Below, in pieces: positions 18,885 through 27,518 of a stretch of 64,000 nt of DNA. A program made the translations under genes and the position numbers. The stretch lies in assembly GCF_000186865.1 (NCBI RefSeq), contig NW_008705565.1, positions 1,917,845 to 1,981,844 on the forward strand. Direction: 5' to 3'. The notes under the pieces are model-generated. The model was not told the origin of the DNA and did no database searches. It saw nothing but the letters and a program-made list of their open reading frames with translations. Source of the DNA: Aureococcus anophagefferens (taxonomy: Eukaryota > Sar > Pelagophyceae > Pelagomonadales > Pelagomonadaceae). Every line of letters starts with the position of its first letter. Position 1 is the first letter of the stretch.

Positions 18885-20313
18885 TCACATGAAGCCCGCG
18901 TTCTCCATGTTTTTCTGCAGGATGATCTGTTTGCACGAGTTGAAGACGATGGCGACGTTCGACGTGTCCGTCGCGCAGGTGATGTGGTGGTAGACGACCT
19001 TGTCCGGGTCGCCCTTCCTGCGCATGAACTTGCCGACGAAGTAGGCGCAGCCGGCGTCGTAGTCGCAGCCGCCCGTGTAGTCGGAGAAGCCCGGCGAGTC
19101 CTTGATGTCGTACTTCTTGATCTTGTCCTCGAAGAGGTCGCGCTTGTTGAGGAAGAGGATCATGGAGGCCTTGACGAAGAACTTGTTCTGGTTGATCTCC
19201 TCGAAGATCTCGAGGGCCTCGAGCATGCGGTTCGTCGTCGCGTCCTCGAAGAGCTTCTGGTTGTACTCGGAGATGGCGGCGACGAAGATGACGGCCGTGA
19301 CGTTCTCGAAGCAGTGGATCCACTTGCGGCGCTCGTTGCGCTGGCCCCCGACGTCGTACATCTCGAACATCTTGCCGTCGATGTTGTAGGCCTCCGTGAC
19401 GATGCCCGACGTGCGGACGCGCGCGAGGAGCGCGTCCTGCTGGTACTGGAGCTGCTCCTCCTTCGTGTACTCGTCCTTGTTCATGTAGCCCGGCTCGGAG
19501 ATGCGCAGGATGTTCTTGAAGTAGTACTTGAGCGACTCGACGATCTGGTAGTCGCTTCGTCTGTCCCACGTCGCCTGGACGCCCGGGTCCTTCCAGAGCG
19601 CGTCCATGCTCGCGCCGAGCTCCGCGTCGAGGTCGTCGTTCTCGTCCGCCTCCATGACCTTCTGGAAGTGGGCCTCGTTCTCGGGGAGCACCTGGCCCTT
19701 GAGCTCGAAGGTCTCGCAGTACTCGAGGATCGTCTGCATCGTCGTGATCGTGTTGTTGTAGATGATCGATCGCACGAGGTTGAGGTCGTCCTGGTTCATC
19801 GTCGGCTCGCCGTAGAGGATCTTCATCTGCTTGAAGATCGTCGACTTGCCCGACTCGCCGGCGCCGAGCAGCAGCAGCTTGATCTGCGGGGGGGCGGCGG
19901 CGCGGTCGGCGCGCGCGGCCCCGGGCCTCTCTCTCCAAAGGCCGGGCCGGACGGGCCGCGGCGCGTCCCGGGGGGGGGCGGCCGGGCCGCGGCGGCGCGG
20001 AAGGCGCGCGGCGGGGGGGCGCCGGGCGGGCCGCCGGCGGGCGCGCGCGGACTCCGGGCCGGCGGGCGGCCCGCGGCCGGGCCGCGCCGCGCGGCCCGCG
20101 GGCGCCCGGTCCCGGAGGCGGCGCCGCCCCGGCGCGCGCGGCGGCGGCGGCCCCGGGGCGTCCGGCGCGCCGCCCGGGTCCGGGGATTGGGGCGCGCGGA
20201 CGAGGACGCCGGAGCCGCACCTTATTCTCGTCCTTGTCCTTCTGCTCCTCCACCTTCTTCGCAATCTCCTTGTCCTCCGCGGAGTCCGCATCGGCGGAGG
20301 CGCACGTACCCAT
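18885..20313 (-). CDS. Heterotrimeric G-protein alpha subunit
   Basis: Exon 1 is 20313-20221 (31 codons), a 337-nt GT-AG intron is 20220-19884, exon 2 is 19883-18885; total 363 aa. MGTCAS gives Gly2 for myristoylation and Cys4 for palmitoylation, so it is a membrane GTPase. Motifs are the P-loop GAGESGKS (about 38-45), ARVRTSGIVT (switch I with the catalytic Arg), DVGGQRNERRKW (switch II), FLNKRDLF (NKxD) and TCATDTSNV (guanine-ring contact). The C-terminal ENAGFM lacks a Cys at position -4. The intron is extremely GC-rich with long C/G runs. The upstream receptor is unknown. One of the clearest genes of the window. Confidence 0.95.
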
Positions 20314-20839
20314 GGCTGTCTACGTAGCTCTCACCGGGCCGCGGGGGTCACACGATTCGACGCGGCGGACGGGGACGCGAGACAGACAGCGCGAGCTCGT
20401 TGCGTTGATATAGGATGAATGGTTTTACTGAGGGGGAGTTTTGGAGATGCTTTGGATACATTCCCGATCCCGGTTCAGAGGCAAGTTCCAACATCAACAG
20501 TACGGCCGTATCATCCGCTCGCAGGCTCGAGTGCGCCGGCCCAACTTGAACGCGGGCGGGGCTGCCCTCCGAGACGAGGGACGCGCAAAACGGCACCGTT
20601 CGTCGACGGCCGATCGTCCACCAATTTCTCCACACGATCCGTCCAAACGCAGCCCATTCGCCTGCATAGTCTCGAGTTCGGCGGCTGGACGATCCGCGCG
20701 GACGCGTCGGCCGCGGCCTTGGGCCTTGGCTAGCTCAGGACGTACATTGCGCGAACGGGTAATAATTTGTGCAGTTGGTCGAGGTTCAAAGCCCAGGGAG
20801 CACGATGGCCGTGCACAACTGAACACGAACTTTAGCACA
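20314..20839. promoter_or_regulatory. Bidirectional intergenic region between G-alpha and the next gene
   Basis: 526 bp separate the divergent starts at 20313 (minus) and 20840 (plus). It is more AT-rich than coding DNA, as expected for a shared promoter. I see no TATA box that I would defend and no RNA gene; a tRNA-like B-box near 20782 was rejected. Confidence 0.45.
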
Positions 20840-22767
20840 ATGGCCGGCGCCCAGCTTGTCCCCGCGCGCCCGAAGAAGAAGCTCAAGCTCGAGGATGCGT
20901 CGCAGGACGTGTGCCAGGCGCTCGTCGAGCGCGCGGACGCGAGTTCGCAGCCGTTCTCCTCGCCGGAGCGCGACGCGCTCATCCGCGCCGTCGAGGCGTG
21001 CGCCGCGGCCCTGTGGCAGGACGCCGAGGCGCTGCCGTGCGCCGCCGTGGGCGCGCGGAGCTCCTGGGGCCGCGACCCGCTCGCCGACGCGGCGCCCGCG
21101 GGCGACACGCCCGAGTTCTGCCGCATGGCGCTGCGGCTCGCCGTGTCCGCGGGCGCGCTGCGGCACGTGCCGTCGGCGTGCGTCGCGCGCGCGTGCTCCT
21201 GGCTGTCGGCGCGGGACCTGGGCAGCCTCGTGTCCCTGAGCTGCTGGCGCCTCGACGCGGAGCCCGGGGGCCTCGGCGCGCTGACCGTCGCGCTCGGCGT
21301 CCGGCGGTCGGCCGAGGCCGCGCACGCGGGCGCGTGGGTGCCCAGCGTCGCGCGGCCGCCGCTGGCGCCCCTCGCGGCGCTGCGCGAGGCGCGGGACTAC
21401 CTCGGCGACGGGAGCCGCGCCGTCGCGGCGCTCGACGCGCTGCGCCGCGACTGCGGCCGGCCGCGGCGGTCCGCGCGCGACGCGCTCGCGACGTTCAAGC
21501 GCGCGCTCTTCGGGCGGCGCGGCGCGCCGGGCGCGCGGGGCGCCGAGGTCGACGGCGGCGGCGGCGACCGGAGCCTGGGCGTGCTCCTCGCGCTCTGCGG
21601 CGCCGTCGCGGGCGACGGCTCCGGCGCCCGGAACCGCGCCGCGGACGCGGCGTCCGACGCGTCGGGCGGCGGCGGGGGCGCGGCGGCGCGCGTCGCGGGC
21701 GACGACCAGGGCGTGCGGCGCGTCCAGGCCCTGGACGCGCTCGCGCGGCGCTTCGTCGGCGACCGCGAGGACGAGCCCGGCGGGAGCGGCGCGGCCGTCG
21801 CCGCGCTCCTCGACGCGGGCCTCCCGGAGGCGCTGAGCCGCGTCGTCGCCCGGCCGCGGGACGACGGCGGCGCGGCCTGCGTCGCCGTCGCCGAGCTCGC
21901 GAGCTTCCTCGTCGAGGAGTCGTGGCCCTGCGAGCGCGGCGAGCGGCGCCGCGACCGGCTGCTCCGCGCCGCGACGGACGCGCTCGACGGCCTCGTCTTC
22001 ACGGCGGCGACGGCGGGCGTCGGCGCGAACCGGACGCTCGTCTCCGCGGCCCAGCGGGCGAAGAAGGCGCGCGCGCTCGCGACGCTCTGCGACGCGTCGG
22101 AGCCGCTGCTCACGTCCGACGACGGCGCGCGATTCCGCGTCGCCGTGGCGGCGACGCTCGCGCGCGAGCCCGAGACGCTGGAGGCGCTGGCCGACGCCGC
22201 CAAGGAGGGGCGCCTCGTGGACCGCCTCGCGCGGCTGCTGGCGCTCGTCGGGGCAGCACGAGAGAGCGACATTCCAAACTTCGATCTCGGCCGGTGTCCG
22301 CTCGTTTCGGCTGATTTTTGGACGAGCGATCGTCTCTCGGAACGGTCTCGAAGCGTGGATGCTGTTTCCGGAACGCGCGCGCGCGGCAAACTCACGTTGA
22401 AGCGACGTCGAATCTCTCTTTCGCTGCCCAGGCGCTCGTCGCGACGAACCCGGACGCGCGCGACGCGCTCGCGCGCCAGCCGCGCGCGCTGGGCCTCGTC
22501 GAGCGCCTCGCGCGCCACGAGGCCGCCGCGGGGCCGCCCCGCGACTCCCTCTGCGAGACCGCCGCGTCCCTCGCGCGCGCCGCGGTCCTCGCGGCGTCGC
22601 GCGTCACCGCGCGCCGCGGCGGCGACGCCGCGCCCGAGTCGCCGGACTCGGACCGGGGCGTCTGCGACGCCTACGCGCCGGACAGCGACGGCTCCGACCC
22701 GGGGCCCAAGCCCACGCTCCGCCGGCCCAGCGCCCACTGGAAGGTCTGCGAGAAGCTCGCCTTCTGA
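20840..22767 (+). CDS. Large helical-repeat-like protein, function unknown
   Basis: Exons 20840-22240 and 22432-22767 (578 aa) are joined over an introner (RLARLL/ALVATNPDARDAL). The start MAGAQLVPARPKKKLKLEDA holds a Lys-rich stretch that could be a nuclear signal. The remainder is Ala/Leu/Arg-rich and alpha-helical (ALAAL, ALDALRRDCG, LLDAGLPEALSRVV, LATLCDASEPLL), suggesting armadillo/HEAT-like repeats, inferred from composition only. Glycine and acidic linkers divide the blocks, and the C-terminus is acidic (PDSDGSDPGPKP). I recognise no named family. Confidence 0.55.
22249..22431 (+). mobile_element. Introner, divergent subfamily (183 bp, copy 3), sense
   Basis: Ends are CGGGGCAGC and GCTGCCCAG, inverted. 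The duplication GCGCTCGT is exact at 22241-22248 and 22432-22439. The core TCGGCTGATTTTTGGACG is shared with the 203-bp copies. The inferred intron is 22241-22431 (191 nt, GC-AG). Confidence 0.85.
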
Positions 22768-22801
22768 CGCGCCGCGTAACTTGAAGTACCCGACTCGACG
22801 G

Positions 22802-25128
22802 TTACGCCGCGCCCCGGCCCCGGCCCCGGCCCCGGCCGCCCTTCTGCTTCTTCGGCGCCGCCGTGAGGAGCGGCGCGAGGTCGATCTCGATGCCCGCGGG
22901 CGGCGGGCTCCCCGGCGGAGCGCGTTTCGCCGCCGGCCGCGGCGGCGCGGCCCGAGCCTGCCTCAGGGGCACGTAGCTCCTCTTCGGCGGCGGCGGCGGC
23001 GGCGCGGCGGCCGCCGGCGCCGGCCTCGGCGGCGCGGCCCGCGGCGGCTCGGCGGCGCGGCGGCGGTCGTCGCGCGCGTCCGGCCGGCGGCCGTCGCGCG
23101 CGCGCCACTTCGGCGGCGCGGCGCCGCGCGCGCCCTTGACGGCGAAGAGCGCCGCGGCCGTCTCCTCGACGGGGGCGTCGCCGTCGAGCAGCGCGAGCGC
23201 GCGCGCGTACTCGGCCTTGAGCTCCCTGTAGGGCCGCGCGTCGAGCGTCGCCGCCTGCGTGGAATTCGACCGCTGGTTTGGGCGGTCCCGACCAAACTTG
23301 AGAATTCTCGAGCTCGGTCACATCGAAGTCGATTCGGCTGATTTTTGGACGGATCGATCGCTCTCGTCGAGTTCTCGAAGCCCAGCCGAAGAGCTCGTGT
23401 CGACACTGTCGCATACGCGCACATTGAAGTCGGGTTGAAGATTTGATGTCCACGCGGGTCGCCGCGACGTCGTGGCTCCGAGGCGCGTCGTGCGCGAGGA
23501 ACGGGTCCTCGACGCTGAGCCGCGCGGCGCACTGGGCCGCCGCGGCCTCGGACTTGTGCTTCCAGCGCGCCTTCGGGAAGCGGTAGGCGCCGCCCTTGGC
23601 GCCGTCGCCCGGCGCGCGCGCGCGGCAGCTCAACGCGGCGTCGCCTTTCGCGGCGGCGACCATGTACGCAAAGTAGGCCCGCAGCAGCCCGGGCAGGGAC
23701 CGCCCGCAGGCCGGCAGCGGGCCCGGGTCGACGAAGGTGACGTCGAGGCCCCGGAGCGACGCCTTCGGCGCGCCCGCGCGCGCCGCGGCCGCGTGGAGGT
23801 CGCCCGCGAGGACCTGCGCGGACGTCGCATCTTCAACCCGACTTCAATGTGAGCGTAATCGAACGGACGGCGCCGGACTCGTCGGCTGTGCTTCGAGAGC
23901 TCGGCGAGCGCAATCGATCCGTCCAAAAATCAGCCGAATCGACTCGGATGCGACCGAGCGAGAGGATTTCAAAGTTCGGTCGGGACGTCCCGAACCGGCG
24001 GTCGATGTCCGCGCGGGCGAGGACGCCCTCGACGAGGCAAAAGTGAAGCACCGTGAGCGTGTGCGCGTAGGAGCTCAGGAAGCCGTCGGGCGCCCGGTTC
24101 AGGCCCCGCGCGCCCGCCCAGCGCTTCGCCAGGAGGCAGAGCCGCCGGCAGTCGCGCTGCCCGCAGTAGGCCCGGAGCAGGCGGCTGTTGACGACGGCTA
24201 GATCGTTGCCCGGCACGACGTCGACGGCGACGCCCCGGAAGGAGGCCTTGACGAGGGGCACGCGCGCGTGGCGCACGACCTCGAGGTCGGCGAAGCCGCC
24301 CGCGGCCCGGAGCGCCTTCGACAGGGGGTAGACGACCTTCTTGCACTTGTCGGCGAGGCGGTCCGCCCGTTCCCGCGCCCGCACCGCCGCGTCGACGGCG
24401 GGCGTCGCGGCCGCGCGCGCGGCGGCGTCGTCGGCCTCGAGGTCGGGCACGCGGTCCGCGTGGTGCGCCGCGCGCTCCGCGTGGCGCGCCGCGGCCTTGG
24501 CGTCGCCCGCGGCCTCGGCGTCGCGGCGCCGCGCGGCCGCGCGGGCCGCGGCGTCGCGCGCGGTCCGCAGCTTCGACGCGCAGTCCCGGGCGCGCCGCGC
24601 GATGGCCACGGCGCCCGACGCGGCCTCGAGGGCCGCGGCCTCGTCGGCCGCGCGCCGCGCGGCGTCGGCGTCGCGCGCGTGCGCCGGCGACCGGACGCAG
24701 AGGTCGACGTCCGCGGACCAGCCCACGCGGAGGCCGTTGAGCGCGGAGCCGAAGAGCTCGACGGTGGCCTCGGGCCCGAAGGCCCGCTCGCGGCGCACGC
24801 AGCGCTCGACGGCGGCGCGGATCGCCTCGTCGCGCCCCGCGAGCTCGGCCTGCGCGGCGTCGGCCTCGGCGACGAAGGCGTCGAGCAGCGCCTCGAGCGA
24901 CGCCTCGCGGCTCAGCAGCCTCTGCGCCTCGAGCACGCGCCGCTCCGTCTCGCCGTCGAGGTTGAGCTCCACGAGGTCGTCGGGCCGCAGCGCCAGCAGC
25001 GCCTCCCGGTCGATCTGCTCGTCGGCGAGGGCCTCGACGACCGACGGCGCCAGGGACACGGAGACGGACGCGAAGAGGCCGTCGAGCTCGCGCTCCAGGG
25101 ACCGCGTCTGGTCCTCGAAGTCGGCCAT
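22802..25128 (-). CDS. SAM-domain terminal nucleotidyltransferase (non-canonical poly(A)/TUTase)
   Basis: Exons 25128-24025, 23813-23466 and 23254-22802 (634 aa) are separated by two introners, all in phase. Residues about 28-70 look like a SAM domain (LLALRPDDLVELNL). The nucleotidyltransferase core is at about 124-143: FGSALNGLRVGWSADVDLCV, with the catalytic Asp pair DVD. The central region has DVVPGNDLAVVNSRLLRAYC and LAKRWAGARGL, and the PAP-associated motif DGFLSSYAHTLTVLHF is at about 348-363, ahead of the first introner. The C-terminus is basic and Pro-rich, ending in four RG-type repeats. Family members add A or U tails to RNA. Substrate unknown. It is divergently placed 17 bp from the TMEM70-like gene. 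Confidence 0.85.
23255..23457 (+). mobile_element. Introner, 203-bp subfamily (copy 4), antisense
   Basis: The plus-strand ends are CTGCGTGG and CCACGCGG. The 8-bp duplication is exact: GTCGCCGC at 23247-23254 and 23458-23465 (GCGGCGAC on the host strand). The inferred intron is 23465-23255, GC-AG, 211 nt, the second introner of the nucleotidyltransferase gene. Confidence 0.9.
23814..24016 (-). mobile_element. Introner, 203-bp subfamily (copy 5), sense
   Basis: The host-strand ends are CCGCGCGG and CCGCGCAG. The duplication GTCCTCGC is exact (24024-24017 and 23813-23806 on the minus strand). The inferred intron is 24024-23814, GT-AG, 211 nt. Confidence 0.9.
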
Positions 25129-25145
25129 GCTACTCGCTGATCTCC

Positions 25146-25874
25146 ATGCTGCGGCTGATCTGCCGCGCCCTCATCTCGCCCTCCTCTTGTGGCACTTCGA
25201 GTCGTTTCGCGATGTTGAGTCGTGCTGTGAGGCCTGCCGCCCGCGCCACCGGGCCGCTGCGCTGTTTGTCGATCGCACGAAGCACGTCATCGACCACCGC
25301 GCCGCTCTCGACGGCCCTGCGAAGCGCATCGCCGGCGCCGGACGCCTCGTGGCGCTCGCCGCGGGCCGCTGCGCCGCAGCTCCGCTGCCTCTCGACGGCG
25401 GCGGCCGACGCGCCCGAACCGGACGACGACCCGGAGGCCATGGCGCTCATCTACGAGGGCCCCATGAACGGCGTCGTGAAGCGCATCAAGCTCGTGAGCG
25501 TGACCACGCTCTCGTCGTCGCTGCTCATGCCAGCGATGGCGGTGCTCTTCAAGTCGAGCGAGTCCGTGTCGGCCCTCGGCAAGCTCGCCGTCGGCGGCAC
25601 GGCCGTCTTCGCCGGCGTCGGGTCCACCTTCGCGCTCCACTGGTGCACGCTGCCGTTCGTGTTCGAGCTCCGGAGCGACGGCGAGCGAGTCCGCGCGACG
25701 CGCATGAACCTGCTCGCGCGGCGGACGACGCACGACTTCTCCGTGGCGGACATCGAGCGCCAGCCGACGACCTGGCGGCCCTTCGTGAGCTTCGAGGCCA
25801 AGGGCACGCCCTTCTTCGTCACGAAGTCCGGCTTCCTCGACGAAAAGGACGCGGACCGCTACGGCGCGGAGTAA
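25146..25874 (+). CDS. TMEM70: TMEM70-like mitochondrial inner-membrane protein
   Basis: The protein is 242 aa from ATG 25146 (ATG 25212 is an alternative). The N-terminal ~90 residues are a Ser/Arg/Ala-rich mitochondrial presequence. Then comes the TMEM70 pattern: LIYEGPMNGVVKRIKLVSVT, a first membrane segment (LSSSLLMPAMAVLF), a second (GTAVFAGVGSTFALHW), and a Tyr/Phe-rich matrix tail (FSVADIERQPTTWRPFVSFE). TMEM70 assists ATP synthase and complex I assembly. No introns. It starts only 17 bp from the divergent nucleotidyltransferase ATG, so promoters must overlap the 5' ends. Confidence 0.75.
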   Translation: MLRLICRALISPSSCGTSSRFAMLSRAVRPAARATGPLRCLSIARSTSSTTAPLSTALRSASPAPDASWRSPRAAAPQLRCLSTAAADAPEPDDDPEAMALIYEGPMNGVVKRIKLVSVTTLSSSLLMPAMAVLFKSSESVSALGKLAVGGTAVFAGVGSTFALHWCTLPFVFELRSDGERVRATRMNLLARRTTHDFSVADIERQPTTWRPFVSFEAKGTPFFVTKSGFLDEKDADRYGAE

Positions 25875-26830
25875 CAGTCGCGGTAGCGCGTCGGCTCGCG
25901 AAGCTCTCTGCTGCGGCTACCGCCGCTACCCCGCCCTCGGGACCTGGCACGCGCGCAGAAACGGCGGCGCGGGGGCGCGGCGCGAAGAGGAGGGGTGCGG
26001 GGGTGGGGGTTGAGGACGTGGGCGGGGTCCGACGCAACGGCTTACCTAACCCGTTACTTACGACTTACATTCGGCCAAAACGACTTACCTGACGGCTTAC
26101 TTTAGGACTCGACGACTTACCCGGCGGCCTACCTCGGCCCGAGGCCGCGCGGGGCCCGTACTCGCGAACGGGCCGTATCTCCGGGCTCCGAACCGATGCC
26201 ACGACGGTCGGTCGTTTTGAGTCGTCTCTTCTCGTTCTCTCGGCGGACCGAAGCACCCCGGGGGCGTGGGCGACTAGCCGCACCAAATAACACAGGAATC
26301 TCGACCACCTACGGGTCGGCGGGGCCCCAAATCGAGTAGGAGGCGGATCTCGAGGCACGGAACCGGCCCTACGGCGGCAGTTTTCAGTCGAGAGGCTTCG
26401 ACTCTAGGAGGTTGGTTCCCTCGACGGGGCTGTCCGTGATGCAAGTCGTGATGCCATCTAGCCATAGGATTTTGGCACAGGCGTTGGCACCGAAGTGGTA
26501 AAATACCATATTTTCGGCGAATCGGGATAATCGGGTCGGCGCAAGTGGAGGAGCGCCTCGGCCGCCGACGGCGGAGCGCCAAAAGCACGACGAGTTCGCG
26601 CCTCAACTCGACCTTCCACGCTCACCGCACGCCACACCTCGTACTTCTCTCGTAGCCTCCCGGCGTCCCAACAAGTCCCCCTCCCCGAAAAGCCCCGCTT
26701 TTACGCCCCCTTCCCGCCGCCCGCGCCATCCCCCAAAAAAACGTTCCACGACCGCGATCGCGCCCGTCCGCCCCCGGGGGGAGGCGTCACCCCCCGGGGC
26801 GCGGTCGTCGTCGCCCCGGGGGGCGGCGGT
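25875..26830. other. Gene-poor segment with repeated CTTAC motif
   Basis: I see no credible gene here. Between about 26035 and 26135 the pentamer CTTAC recurs every 8-20 bp, most often as CGACTTAC or CGGCTTAC. On the minus strand this reads GTAAG(T), a splice-donor-like array. Beyond 26700 the sequence turns into long C and G runs leading into the 162-bp repeat. Confidence 0.5.
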
Positions 26831-26831
26831 G

Positions 26832-27405
26832 GCCCGCCGGCGGCGTGGTCCGCGGCGGGCACCTCGACGACGGCGAAGAGCGACTCGCTCTTGCGCGGCG
26901 CGGCCGGCGGCCGGCGCGCCGGGACCCGCTCCGCTACGTCTTCGAGTCCTCGGTGCACGCCAAGCGCATGCAAGCCCGGCCTCCCACCTCGCGGCCCGCC
27001 GGCGGCGTGGTCCGCGGCGGGCACCTCGACGACGGCGAAGAGCGACTCGCTCTTGCGCGGCGCGGCCGGCGGCCGGCGCGCCGGGACCCGCTCCGCTACG
27101 TCTTCGAGTCCTCGGTGCACGCCAAGCGCATGCAAGCCCGGCCTCCCACCTCGCGGCCCGCCGGCGGCGTGGTCCGCGGCGGGCACCTCGACGACGGCGA
27201 AGAGCGACTCGCTCTTGCGCGGCGCGGCCGGCGGCCGGCGCGACCGGACCCGCTCCGCTACGTCTTCGAGTCCTCGGTGCACGCCAAGCGCATGCAAGCC
27301 CGGCCTCCCACCTCGCGGCCCGCCGGCGGCGTGGTCCGCGGCGGGCACCTCGACGACGGCGAAGAGCGACTCGCTCTTGCGCGGCGCGGCCGGCGGCCGG
27401 CCTCC
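26832..27405. repeat. 162-bp tandem repeat, about 3.5 copies
   Basis: The same 162-bp unit starts its GTGGTCC motif at 26845, 27007, 27169 and 27331. Copies are nearly identical; I see two changes in copy 3 (near 27241-27250), and copy 4 is truncated after about 75 bp. Since 162 is a multiple of 3, several frames on both strands stay open, so open frames here are not evidence for a gene. The flanking gene starts at 27519. Confidence 0.9.
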
Positions 27406-27518
27406 CGGCCGTCGGCGGACGTACCTGAAAGGTTTCAACCCCTGATTCGCGCGCCTCGTCCGTCGATCGTCGCCGCGGAACCGCGTCGATTCCCCCGCAG
27501 GCACCCGCAATCTCGACC

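Noticed and set aside
18684..20327. 547-aa plus-strand frame across the G-alpha gene
   Set aside because: Antisense of conserved G-alpha codons; no own motifs.
20580..20720. A further, degraded introner (GATCCGTCCAAAC ... GGCTGGACGATCCG)
   Set aside because: There is short similarity to the core only; no inverted-repeat ends and no duplication.
20700..20805. tRNA-like A-box (TAGCTCAGG) and B-box (GGTTCAAAGCC) near the 20840 start
   Set aside because: I could not form D-stem, T-stem or acceptor pairing, and the spacing does not make a cloverleaf.
26832..27405. CRISPR-like array
   Set aside because: The 162-bp units are directly joined with no unique spacers; this is a eukaryotic tandem repeat.
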